Shown: positions 54,007 through 62,584 of the stretch, piece by piece | How positions within the stretch are numbered: the stretch's first letter is position 1 | How the letters are laid out: each line of letters starts with the position of its first letter | NCBI GenBank assembly: GCA_022822135.1 | Contig: JAJECH010000043.1 | Span: forward strand, 1-64,000 | Length of the DNA stretch: 64,000 nucleotides | Reading direction: 5' to 3' | DNA from: Pseudomonadales bacterium | Lineage (GTDB): Bacteria; Pseudomonadota; Gammaproteobacteria; Pseudomonadales; Azotimanducaceae | Position numbers and translations under genes: made by a program | Notes under the pieces: generated by a model | Seen by the model: the letters and a program-made list of their open reading frames with translations, nothing else | Told to the model about the DNA's origin: nothing | Databases searched by the model: none

Positions 54007-54083
54007 TGGCGCACCAGACAGGATTCGAACCTGTAGTCGCTAGTTTCGTAGACTAGTGCCTTATCCAATTTGGCCACTGGTGC
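54007..54083 (-). tRNA. tRNA-Arg (anticodon ACG)
   Basis: Minus-strand cloverleaf of 77 nt with encoded CCA. The acceptor pairs GCACCAG with CTGGTGC, the anticodon stem CTAGT/ACTAG encloses CTACGAA, and the T-arm has GGTTCGAATCC. The anticodon ACG (wobble A modified to inosine) reads CGN arginine codons. It is directly followed by tRNA-Ser, one base apart. Confidence 0.95.
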
Positions 54084-54157
54084 TGACGAATCGTCAAGCA
54101 GATTTGCCGACGAGGGCAAATGATAGCGAGACGAAGTGTTGTCTGACGATTTATCGA

Positions 54158-54352
54158 CTAGGAAACGGATTCCATTTCGGTATCGTCCACATCTTGATGC
54201 TTCTTTTCCCAGATTTCCTCTCGATATACGGGACGATCGCCTGGGGCTTCGAAGCCGATCCGTACTTGATTCTTACGGACGTTGAGCACTGAGATTTTGA
54301 TGTCGTTGCCGATGCGGACGGACTCGCCGACGCGCCGAGTTAAGATAAGCAT
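54158..54352 (-). CDS. csrA: Carbon storage regulator
   Basis: A 64-residue CsrA ([22 protein letters not shown] start; [10 protein letters not shown]). A small dimeric RNA-binding protein that binds GGA-containing hairpins in mRNA leaders and controls carbon metabolism, motility and biofilm. An SD (AAGGGAAGGG) precedes the ATG. The tail is slightly longer and more acidic than in E. coli. It lies in the canonical lysC-csrA-tRNA order. Confidence 0.97.
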   Translation of the reverse strand: MLILTRRVGESVRIGNDIKISVLNVRKNQVRIGFEAPGDRPVYREEIWEKKHQDVDDTEMESVS

Positions 54353-54677
54353 TCGAACCCTTCCCTTGATTCTGACTGCTACGCTGCATGGGAGCCTACA
54401 TGGCCACCCATTTAGTCTTCAAATCTTATGACAATCCATAAAAAACTCAAGTTGTTAGTGACGGAAGTAATTTTTACAGTATTTATGTATAGGATATACC
54501 GATTAATCATTAATTCACTAACTTAACATCCAAAATCCTGCTCGTTTGACGACTAACAAGCGCGAGCCAAAATTCGAGGAACGCCGAGTGACCAGTACGT
54601 TCGGCGATACGATGTTTCGCCTATACCCTATTTGAATTCAGTGTAATCTCGACTACTTCCCCACCCAAACCTGAGAT
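54353..54677. other. Intergenic region between lysC and csrA
   Basis: About 325 bp, visibly AT-rich in part, with the csrA promoter region on the minus strand. No coding frame seen. Confidence 0.7.
54423..54450 (-). promoter_or_regulatory. Probable csrA promoter (-35/-10)
   Basis: Minus strand: TTGAGT (54450-54445), 16-nt spacer, TAAGAT (54428-54423), about 70 bp upstream of the csrA ATG. Close to sigma-70 consensus and well placed; identified by eye only. Confidence 0.45.
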
Positions 54678-55898
54678 TCACCCTTCCAGCGCAAATGCGT
54701 CATGGAGACTGCGGACGGCTAGTTCAACATATCGCTCGTCTATAACGACCGAGATCTTAATTTCAGACGTCGAGATCATCATGATGTTGATGTTCTCGTT
54801 TGCAAGCGTTTCAAACATCTTTGTCGCCACACCCGCATGAGAACGCATACCTACCCCGACGATCGTAACTTTCGCGATCGCATCGTCCCCGGCGATGGTA
54901 CATTCGTTGAATCCATTCTTTCGCAACGAAGCCTCAAGAAGGTCTTTCGCGCGCACGAAATCAGCTCGTTTCACCGTGAACGAGAAATCGGTAAATCCAT
55001 CCACGCTTGTGTTCTGGACAATCATGTCCACGGTAATGTTTGCTTCGCCAATCGGCCCCAGAATCTTCCAGGCAATACCTGGTACATCGTCGACTCGAAG
55101 CACCGTTAACTTCGCTTCGTCTCGCTCATGAGTCACCGCAGAAACCAGCGGTTTCTCCATATGGTCTGTGCCCGAATCGATCAATGTACCTTCTCCATCT
55201 TCAAAACTCGAGAGCACGCGCATCGGTACGTCGTGCTTGTGTGCAAATTCCACTGCCCGAGTATGCAAGACCTTAGCACCAAGGCTCGCCATTTCGAGCA
55301 TTTCCTCAAACTCAACGTTCGCCATCTTGGTAGCCCGGTCGACAATTCTCGGATCCGCCGTGTAGACGCCGTCCACATCCGTGTAGATGAAGCACTCGTC
55401 GGCTTCTAACGCATGAGCCACCGCAACCGCAGACGTGTCAGAACCTCCGCGTCCGATCGTCGTAATATCACCTAAATCGTCGACTCCTTGAAATCCAGCG
55501 ATTACAGGTACGGCTCCGCGTTCAACAACCTTTAGTAAATTCTTCGAACCGACATGCTCAATTCGAGCACGCTCATGACCGCTGTCCGTCTTAAACGGAA
55601 TCTGGTCACCAAGAAACGATTGGGCATCAACACCACGTTTCTGTAACGCCATTACTAACAGAGCAATCGAAACTTGCTCACCCGAGGCCAATAGAACGTC
55701 CATTTCTCGAGAAGACGGCCGATCGGTAATGTCGTGGGCGAGCGCGGTCAGACGATTCGTTTCGCCGCTCATCGCTGAGACAACGACGACAACTTGGTGC
55801 CCTTGCGACCGGGTTGCAACGATGCGGTCTGCAACCGCTTCGATACGCTCAGTCGAGCCAACCGACGTGCCGCCGTACTTTTGGACAAGTAGGCTCAT
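54678..55898 (-). CDS. lysC: Aspartate kinase
   Basis: A 406-residue aspartokinase that phosphorylates aspartate in the lysine/threonine/methionine pathway. N-terminal KYGGTSVGS, the GRGGSDTSAVAVAHAL segment and two C-terminal ACT domains for feedback control (LRVDDVPGIAWKILGPIGEANI; GVGMRSHAGVATKMFETLANENI). Its start overlaps the alaS stop (TAATG), giving translational coupling; order alaS-lysC-csrA is the usual one. Confidence 0.97.
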   Translation of the reverse strand: MSLLVQKYGGTSVGSTERIEAVADRIVATRSQGHQVVVVVSAMSGETNRLTALAHDITDRPSSREMDVLLASGEQVSIALLVMALQKRGVDAQSFLGDQIPFKTDSGHERARIEHVGSKNLLKVVERGAVPVIAGFQGVDDLGDITTIGRGGSDTSAVAVAHALEADECFIYTDVDGVYTADPRIVDRATKMANVEFEEMLEMASLGAKVLHTRAVEFAHKHDVPMRVLSSFEDGEGTLIDSGTDHMEKPLVSAVTHERDEAKLTVLRVDDVPGIAWKILGPIGEANITVDMIVQNTSVDGFTDFSFTVKRADFVRAKDLLEASLRKNGFNECTIAGDDAIAKVTIVGVGMRSHAGVATKMFETLANENINIMMISTSEIKISVVIDERYVELAVRSLHDAFALEG

Positions 55899-58516
55899 TA
55901 CGTCAGCTTAGTTTCAAGCCACTCAGGCAGCGAGTCCAGTCCTTGCTCCATTTCGTCAGCTGAGGCAGAACCGCCTGCACGTGCCATGTTTGGTTTTCCA
56001 CCGCCTCGAATCGCGGCATGGTTACTCAGAAAAGTGATGACGTCATTCGAGCTCACTAAATCGGTGAGTGAGTTCGAAACTCCGCAAACGACCTGACACT
56101 TACTGCCATCCACAACAGCTAAAACGACAACGAAATCGGTTAAGCGACTCCTCACATCGTCAAAGCTTGCCATCATCGTATCCACGGTACCGTCAATGAT
56201 CGCCGCGACGAGTTTCGCCGCACCGATGTCTTGCGCAGTCGCTACTAATTCACCACCACGGTCACGTAGCTTTAAAGACAGAGCGTCATCAAGTTGCTTT
56301 CGAAGTTCGTTTCGCTCGATCACTAACTGCTCAACGCGTTTCGAAAGCTGATCTCCAGAAGCCGCGACACGATCGCCAACTTCTCTCAGCAGTTTCTCGT
56401 TGTCTCGAGATCGTTCATAGGCTTTGCGACCGGTAATCGCTTCCACACGACGAATTCCAGCGGCAATGCCAGATTCTGAAACGATCTTAAATAAGCCGAT
56501 TTCACCAAGTTGTCGAACGTGCGTACCACCACATAGCTCGACCGAAAATCCATCCCCCATATTTAAGACACGCACATTGTCCGCGTACTTCTCGCCGAAG
56601 AGCGCGATCGCTCCGCTAGCGATGGCTTCGTCGTACGGAAGGATGTTGGTTTCTACTTCCGCATTCGTAAGAATTTGCTCATTCACTGAAGTTTCGATTT
56701 CGTCACGCTCTTCTAGCGTCAGCGGTCGATCATGTGAGAAGTCGAATCTCAAACGTGGTGCTTCCACTAGAGATCCTCTTTGTTGCACGTGTGCACCAAG
56801 GGTTCCTCTTAGCGCGGCGTGTAGCAAGTGTGTCGCCGAGTGGTTGCGGGCGATGTCTTGGCGATGAATTGAATCAACCTCGTAACGAACGTTCTGGGAT
56901 GGAGAAAACTCACCGCTTTGCACTTGCCCGTGGTGAACGAACTGCTCGTTTGAACGCGTGACGTTCGAAACTAGAAACTGCGAATCCTCACGAACAATCA
57001 AACCAATATCACCGATCTGTCCGCCCGCTTCGCCGTAAAACGCTGTTTGATCAAGGACGATAGCGCCTTCCTGTTGGTCACGGAGAACGTCTGTTTCAAC
57101 CAACCTTCCGTCTTGAACTGCTAGGACTTCAACAACGTCCGATTCACCGTCAAGTTGCCCGTATCCCACGAAATCGACCACACCATCGACACTTATGTCT
57201 TCAGTGGTTCTAATCTGAAATTGACCCGCTGCTCTCGCTCGCTCTTGCTGTTCGCTCATCAGTTCGTCAAATCCTGACTGATCGATCGTCAGTCCATGCT
57301 CTCTTGCAACATCTGCTGTAAGGTCGACGGGGAATCCGTATGTGTCATAGAGTTTGAAAACGATGTCACCTGACAGGGTCTGCCCTGATAGGTCGTTTAG
57401 AGCATCCTCAAGAAGGTTCATGCCGCGCTGCATGGTTTCGCCGAATTTCACTTCCTCGTCGAGCAGTGCTTTGGTGATGCGTTCCTGGGACGTTAACAGG
57501 TCTGGATACGCATCACCCATCGATTCCGCAAGAGGCTTAGCCAGCGTATGGAAAAAAGGTTCATTGATGCCGAGTTTGTGGCCGTGACGCAAAGCACGTC
57601 GAATAATGCGTCGCAAAACGTATCCGCGTCCATCACGATCAGGCAGAATCCCGTCACTGATTAAGAATGAAGCAGATCTGACGTGGTCGGCGATGACACG
57701 ACATGACGGCTCCGCCAATGGGTCGACAGTCTGTGAATGCGTGAGCGCGTCACGAAGCGTTGAGAAAATCGGTCGAAAAAGATCGATGCCATAGTTGCTG
57801 TCGACGCCTTGTGTTATCGCGGCAAGTCGTTCGAGCCCGAGTCCCGTGTCAACACCAGGCTTCGCGAGTGGTTGAAGCTCGCCGTCAGGCTGCCGGTCAA
57901 ATTGCGGAAAAACCAGATTCCAAATTTCTAGAAATCGATCACCGTCTTCATTCTTCGACCCAGGGGGTCCTCCGTCAATTGAAGGTCCTTGGTCGAAAAA
58001 GATTTCAGCGCACGGGCCACATGGTCCCGTATCCCCCATCGCCCAAAAGTTCTCCTCGTGGGTCACCACCCGCGATGGGTCTACACCGATCTTTTCAATC
58101 CAGAGCTTCTTTGCTTCATCGTCGGAGGGATGTACCGTGAACCACAAGCGGTCTTTGTCCAAGCCCACAACGTCAGACACATATTCCCAAGCCCACTCAA
58201 TCGCTTCTTCTTTGAAATAGTCGCCGAAACTGAAATTCCCGAGCATTTCAAAAAAGGTGTGGTGCCGTGCGGTATAGCCAACGTTTTCGAGGTCGTTGTG
58301 TTTGCCGCCGGCGCGAACACAACGCTGACAAGACGTAGCGCGGGAATAAGACAGCGTCTCAGCACCTGTGAGAGCATCTTTGAATTGCACCATACCCGCC
58401 ACGGTGAATAGGATCGTGGGGTCGTCGCTAGGGATTAGCGGTGCGGAGGGGACCACCCGATGGCCACGATTGGCAAAGTGCGCCAAATAGGTCGAGCGTA
58501 TCTCGGCCGTATCCAT
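55898..58516 (-). CDS. alaS: Alanyl-tRNA synthetase
   Basis: An 872-residue class II synthetase, the length of E. coli AlaS. N-terminal catalytic core (YLAHFANRGHRVVPSAPLIPSDDPTILFTVAGM; FFEMLGNFSFGDYFKEEAI), editing domain with HSATHLLHAALR and the CGGTHV zinc/editing motif, and C-terminal C-Ala with the GGGKPNMARAGG segment. It charges tRNA-Ala and edits mischarged Ser and Gly. Ends overlapping lysC by 1 nt. Confidence 0.98.
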   Translation of the reverse strand: MDTAEIRSTYLAHFANRGHRVVPSAPLIPSDDPTILFTVAGMVQFKDALTGAETLSYSRATSCQRCVRAGGKHNDLENVGYTARHHTFFEMLGNFSFGDYFKEEAIEWAWEYVSDVVGLDKDRLWFTVHPSDDEAKKLWIEKIGVDPSRVVTHEENFWAMGDTGPCGPCAEIFFDQGPSIDGGPPGSKNEDGDRFLEIWNLVFPQFDRQPDGELQPLAKPGVDTGLGLERLAAITQGVDSNYGIDLFRPIFSTLRDALTHSQTVDPLAEPSCRVIADHVRSASFLISDGILPDRDGRGYVLRRIIRRALRHGHKLGINEPFFHTLAKPLAESMGDAYPDLLTSQERITKALLDEEVKFGETMQRGMNLLEDALNDLSGQTLSGDIVFKLYDTYGFPVDLTADVAREHGLTIDQSGFDELMSEQQERARAAGQFQIRTTEDISVDGVVDFVGYGQLDGESDVVEVLAVQDGRLVETDVLRDQQEGAIVLDQTAFYGEAGGQIGDIGLIVREDSQFLVSNVTRSNEQFVHHGQVQSGEFSPSQNVRYEVDSIHRQDIARNHSATHLLHAALRGTLGAHVQQRGSLVEAPRLRFDFSHDRPLTLEERDEIETSVNEQILTNAEVETNILPYDEAIASGAIALFGEKYADNVRVLNMGDGFSVELCGGTHVRQLGEIGLFKIVSESGIAAGIRRVEAITGRKAYERSRDNEKLLREVGDRVAASGDQLSKRVEQLVIERNELRKQLDDALSLKLRDRGGELVATAQDIGAAKLVAAIIDGTVDTMMASFDDVRSRLTDFVVVLAVVDGSKCQVVCGVSNSLTDLVSSNDVITFLSNHAAIRGGGKPNMARAGGSASADEMEQGLDSLPEWLETKLT

Positions 58517-58859
58517 GGTTCTAGGGTGTTGGAAGGCGCGGAATTATAGGAACGCCGTTCAATTCTTCGATCCGATCACAGACGATTTTCCACAGTTCTC
58601 AAAGGGCTACGCCTAAGCTGCTAGGCACTGTGGTATTTCTACCGGTTAAACAAACCCAGCTTCGGATTTCAGGTGGAATTTACCGACATGTAACGCTGAA
58701 CGCTTGCAATTCGCTCGCACTAGGTGTAGTATCTTTGCATACTGCCGCTAGAAACTATGGTATGAGGCGGCCTCGAACGGTGCAGCTCAAACGTCACCGC
58801 GCGACAGGTCTTATCTGTAGACCTAGTGGGTGCTTTACGCCCATTGTGGGAGCGATGTT
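58517..58859. other. Divergent intergenic region between alaS and the S9 peptidase gene
   Basis: About 340 bp with no coding frame. The plus-strand part near 58780-58850 could fold into two small hairpins (AGGTC/GACCT and TGGG/CCCA) in the leader of the peptidase mRNA; alaS reads leftward from here. Confidence 0.55.
58704..58732 (+). promoter_or_regulatory. Probable promoter of the S9 peptidase gene
   Basis: TTGCAA (58704-58709), 17-nt spacer, TAGTAT (58727-58732): a good sigma-70 type pair, about 130 bp upstream of the ATG at 58860. By eye only. Confidence 0.4.
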
Positions 58860-60779
58860 ATGCGCCGACTGATATTCATCTGCACACTTCTCTTTGCAGC
58901 TACCTCCATGGCGGAACCTTTACCGCTTTGGAAGTTCTTCGAACCTTTTGATATGCAACAGGTACAGATTTCGCCTGGCGGAACTTATCTCGCGGCGTCG
59001 TTGCTCGTTGGCGATGGTGAAGAACAGGAGAATAAATTTCAGATTCTCGATCGAGTTTCGGGTGAGCGTGTTCTGTCGTTTGCGATGCCTGATAAACAAC
59101 GGATTTCGAGCATTACTTGGGCCGATGACGAGACTGTCCTCGTCTCACCTTCTCGGAAGGTGCCAAATGAGGACGCATATATCCCTACCGGTCAGCTAAT
59201 GAAGGTCCTTGTGAAGACTGGCAAGACTATCGATCTCCCAGCTGGCGGGATTTTCAATAATCTTCCCGATGAACCGGAGCATGCACTTGTGATTAGATTA
59301 GAGGGTCGCTTTTTCGAACTCTACAAGATGCATCTCCAATCTGGTGCGTCTTCTAAACTCACCAAAGCACCTGCACTAGGTTTCGGCTTCATACTAACCC
59401 CTGATCTTAAGAATGCCGCCTTTCATGTCGGTACCAACGATGATGGCGACCAGGTTGTACACGAAAGGTTGGATAACGGTGATTGGGAGCTCTTGACGGT
59501 AACTCCGTACGATCAGCGAGGCTGGCGTCCGATTGCAGCCGCCTTTAAGCCAAATGAATTCTTCACTTCTGATACCCGAAACACGAAGGGAATCGCGTCT
59601 CTCGGTATCTACAACAAAGTCACGAAAGAACATACGGAAGTGTTTACGGACGATACCTACGACATAACATCAGTGATTGGAGACCAAACAGGCAGCGTAT
59701 GGGGCTTGTTGATTAACCACCACTTCCCTCGAGTCATGTATCTGAATCCATCGCACCCTCTCGCTCAAGCTCACAAGACGATCCATCGTCAATTTCCTGA
59801 GAGCACTGTGTTCTTATCAAGTTTTTCACATGACCACGAGCTTGTTGTGGCAAACGTTAGTTCGGCAAATGCACTTCCCGAGTTAGTGCTGCTTGACGCT
59901 AAAAATGGTTCGATTGATCAAATTACTAATCGCGCCGAAGAGATTGGGGTTTCGAAGGAAGATCTCGCGCCAATGGAACCATTCGGTTTGAATACACGCG
60001 ACAAGAGAGTGGTTTACGGTTATCTCACATCTAGACCTGATACACCACGACCCGGTCCAATGTTCGTATACGTTCACGGCGGACCATTAGATGCACGCGA
60101 TTCATGGGGGTTTAATCCGGTCGCGCAAATCATGGCATCTCGAGGCTATCACGTTTTACAGGTTAACTTCCGCGGGTCGGGGGGTTATGGCGTTCGTTTT
60201 CGAAACAGAGGTTTTCGTGAGTACGGCGGAGCGATGCAGGACGATGTGACAGACGCCACGTTATGGGCAGTAAACCAAGGCATCGCGGACAAAGATCGTA
60301 TCTGTATTGGCGGTGCAAGCTACGGCGCGTACTCTGCCATCATGGGTGCGGCCAAAGAACCTGATCTCTACAAGTGTGCTATCGGCCAGTCGGGCATATA
60401 TGACATTGCCGCCATTGAACGAATGGGTGATATGGCACGAAGCAAATCGTCGATCAACTGGATGCGATTAACCATGGGTCGAACCAGGGAAGAGCGCGAA
60501 GCAGTCTCAGCGATAAATTTCGCAGGGGATGTAAAAGCCGCAGTTATGCTCATTCACGGTGGACAAGATCGCAGAACTCCGCCCGAGCATTACCATCGCA
60601 TGAAAGACGCGTTCGACAAGGTAGGTAAGGAAGTCGTAACCCACTATAAAGGAAATCAAGGTCATGGTTGGATTGGGCGCGACACGATCATGGATCTATT
60701 CGGAAGACAGCTTGCTTTCATTGACGAACATATCGGCAGTGGAACAGGCCAAGTACAAGGAGTATCGGCCACCAATTAG
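58860..60779 (+). CDS. S9-family prolyl oligopeptidase-like serine peptidase
   Basis: About 639 residues from the ATG at 58860 (the frame starts 10 codons earlier), which gives a signal peptide (about 1-18, RRLIFICTLLFAATSMAEP). Residues 20-370 are a beta-propeller-like part, and the C-terminal hydrolase has Ser487 in GGASYGAYS, Asp570 in GGQDRRTP and His602 in NQGHGWI. It cleaves oligopeptides, probably in the periplasm. It interrupts the otherwise leftward recX-alaS block, pointing right. Confidence 0.92.
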   Translation: MRRLIFICTLLFAATSMAEPLPLWKFFEPFDMQQVQISPGGTYLAASLLVGDGEEQENKFQILDRVSGERVLSFAMPDKQRISSITWADDETVLVSPSRKVPNEDAYIPTGQLMKVLVKTGKTIDLPAGGIFNNLPDEPEHALVIRLEGRFFELYKMHLQSGASSKLTKAPALGFGFILTPDLKNAAFHVGTNDDGDQVVHERLDNGDWELLTVTPYDQRGWRPIAAAFKPNEFFTSDTRNTKGIASLGIYNKVTKEHTEVFTDDTYDITSVIGDQTGSVWGLLINHHFPRVMYLNPSHPLAQAHKTIHRQFPESTVFLSSFSHDHELVVANVSSANALPELVLLDAKNGSIDQITNRAEEIGVSKEDLAPMEPFGLNTRDKRVVYGYLTSRPDTPRPGPMFVYVHGGPLDARDSWGFNPVAQIMASRGYHVLQVNFRGSGGYGVRFRNRGFREYGGAMQDDVTDATLWAVNQGIADKDRICIGGASYGAYSAIMGAAKEPDLYKCAIGQSGIYDIAAIERMGDMARSKSSINWMRLTMGRTREEREAVSAINFAGDVKAAVMLIHGGQDRRTPPEHYHRMKDAFDKVGKEVVTHYKGNQGHGWIGRDTIMDLFGRQLAFIDEHIGSGTGQVQGVSATN

Positions 60780-60805
60780 GATTACCTAAGTCGTCCGATT
60801 AAGCT

Positions 60806-60839
60806 AGCCGTGAGTGTCGCTAGACACTCGCGGCTTTTT
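60806..60839 (+). terminator. Intrinsic terminator of the S9 peptidase gene
   Basis: A 13-bp stem (AGCCGTGAGTGTC / GACACTCGCGGCT, one G-T pair or mismatch) with a 4-nt GCTA loop, directly followed by TTTTT (60835-60839) on the plus strand, 26 bp after the peptidase stop and just before the recX end. No T-tract on the minus side, so it stops rightward transcription. Confidence 0.92.
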
Positions 60840-60841
60840 CA

Positions 60842-61309
60842 TTAACGTTGAAAGTCTCCTAACGCGACGCGCACGATATGAGACGGAAATCCTCGATTCA
60901 TCAACAGACTCCTTCGCTTTTTCCATTCATCTATATGCAGCCGACTTTCTTCGTTGTCATTGGGCAAGAACCGCTTATTGAGAACATCGCTAGCCCGTTC
61001 AATCCAAATATCGTCATCTGACGACACGAATCTTTCAACGAATGAACGGTCCACTCCACGCTTTTGCAAATTTGAACGAATCTTGAGTGGGCCATCGCCC
61101 TTACGTATGCGTTCTGCTACGTAGGCTTCCGCGAAACGCTCATCCGATAAGTAATTGAGCTCGATCAGATATGCAATGATCGCTTCGATTTTGTCGTGTT
61201 CAATATTTCGCTTAAGTAGCTTTAGACGCAGTTCATGGACTGAGTGCTCACGGGGCGTGAGTATTTGAATCGCCCTTTCAAGCTCTGGTGAATTTCGTAG
61301 GTCGGTCAT
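60842..61309 (-). CDS. recX: Regulatory protein RecX
   Basis: A 155-residue RecX, which binds and modulates RecA filaments. Features: LTPREHSVHELRLKLLKRNIE at the N-terminus and repeated helical modules FAEAYVAERIRKGDGPLKIRSNLQKRGVD. Follows recA on the same strand with about a 108-bp gap, the usual order. Confidence 0.95.
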   Translation of the reverse strand: MTDLRNSPELERAIQILTPREHSVHELRLKLLKRNIEHDKIEAIIAYLIELNYLSDERFAEAYVAERIRKGDGPLKIRSNLQKRGVDRSFVERFVSSDDDIWIERASDVLNKRFLPNDNEESRLHIDEWKKRRSLLMNRGFPSHIVRVALGDFQR

Positions 61310-61417
61310 TGGCTCAATATGGTGCTGGTGAGCCTGACGGAATCAGCGGTGATTCGCTATCGGCAGACGCACCTTTCTAAATACAAGAATGCCATGACCA
61401 ACAGTACGCTAAGAAAT

Positions 61418-62476
61418 CTAGGCTTCTTCTACGTCAACCGCTGAAGCTTCGTTAGCAGCACCGTCGTCTTCGTTCGACTGATTTTTCTTAGGTAGTAGTC
61501 GCTCACGAATTTCTTGCTCAAGCTGGTCTCGAACATCTTCGTGATGATTCATCCAATCGGACGCATTCTTTCGTCCTTGACCGATACGCTCGTTCTTGTA
61601 AGAAAACCAAGTTCCAGATTTCTCGATGAGGTCCTCTTGAACCCCGAGATCGAGTATTTCACCGTTCTTGTGGATACCCTCTCCGTAGAGTATCTCGAAT
61701 TCAGCTTGACGAAATGGCGGCGCAACCTTGTTCTTCTGAACCTTGACGCGTGTCTGGTTACCCACGACTTCGTCGCCGCGCTTGATTTGACTGATACGTC
61801 GAATGTCAAGGCGAACGGACGAGAAGAACTTAAGTGCTTGACCTCCGGACGTCGTCTCCGGCGAACCGAACATAACCCCGATCTTCATACGAATCTGGTT
61901 AATAAAGATCACCAACGTGTTGCTTTGCTTGATGTTGCTCGTCATTTTTCGGAGAGCTTGACTCATCAATCGTGCTTGCAAACCAACGTGGGTGTCACCC
62001 ATCTCGCCTTCGATCTCAGCCTTGGGTGTGAGCGCCGCAACCGAGTCTATGACGACCACATCGACAGCTCCAGAGCGCACGATGTTGTCACAAATCTCCA
62101 ACGCTTGCTCGCCCGTGTCCGGTTGTGATACGAGAAGGTCGTCTATGTTGACACCGAGGGTCTCGGCAAATATCGGGTCTAGTGCATGCTCTGCGTCAAT
62201 GAATGCGCACGTACCACCGGTCTTTTGTGCCTGGGCAATAACGTGTAAGGTAAGTGATGTCTTACCTGAAGCTTCGGGGCCGTAAATCTCTACAACCCGA
62301 CCTCTCGGTAGACCACCAACGCCTAATGCGATATCTAATCCAAGCGATCCTGTCGGGATTACCGGGATCGCTTCCGTTTCGTGGTCACCCATACGCATGA
62401 CTGCGTTCTTACCAAATTGCCGTTCAATTTGCGCTAGTGCTACTTTAAGTGCTCTATCTTTTGCTGACTCTGTCAC
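61418..62476 (-). CDS. recA: Recombinase RecA
   Basis: A 352-residue RecA with Walker [11 protein letters not shown], the segment [50 protein letters not shown] and an acidic C-terminal tail ([19 protein letters not shown]). Start is GTG with a strong SD (AGGAGG). It pairs DNA in homologous recombination and stimulates LexA cleavage. Divergent from mutS. Confidence 0.98.
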   Translation of the reverse strand: MTESAKDRALKVALAQIERQFGKNAVMRMGDHETEAIPVIPTGSLGLDIALGVGGLPRGRVVEIYGPEASGKTSLTLHVIAQAQKTGGTCAFIDAEHALDPIFAETLGVNIDDLLVSQPDTGEQALEICDNIVRSGAVDVVVIDSVAALTPKAEIEGEMGDTHVGLQARLMSQALRKMTSNIKQSNTLVIFINQIRMKIGVMFGSPETTSGGQALKFFSSVRLDIRRISQIKRGDEVVGNQTRVKVQKNKVAPPFRQAEFEILYGEGIHKNGEILDLGVQEDLIEKSGTWFSYKNERIGQGRKNASDWMNHHEDVRDQLEQEIRERLLPKKNQSNEDDGAANEASAVDVEEA

Positions 62477-62546
62477 GTTAACCTCCTAACAATTCGCAAA
62501 GTATATACAAATTATCAGATTAATTGAAATTAAAATCCTTCCCTTC

Positions 62547-62574
62547 TATATAGTGTCATTTCTTGTAGGTTCAA
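62547..62574 (-). promoter_or_regulatory. Probable recA promoter
   Basis: Minus strand: TTGAAC (62574-62569), 16-nt spacer, TATATA (62552-62547), about 70 bp upstream of the recA GTG. No canonical LexA box (CTG-N10-CAG) is found in the recA-mutS gap; the nearest is a degenerate TTGTATATACTTTG at about 62510-62497. Confidence 0.5.
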
Positions 62575-62584
62575 CCCCGTAGCC

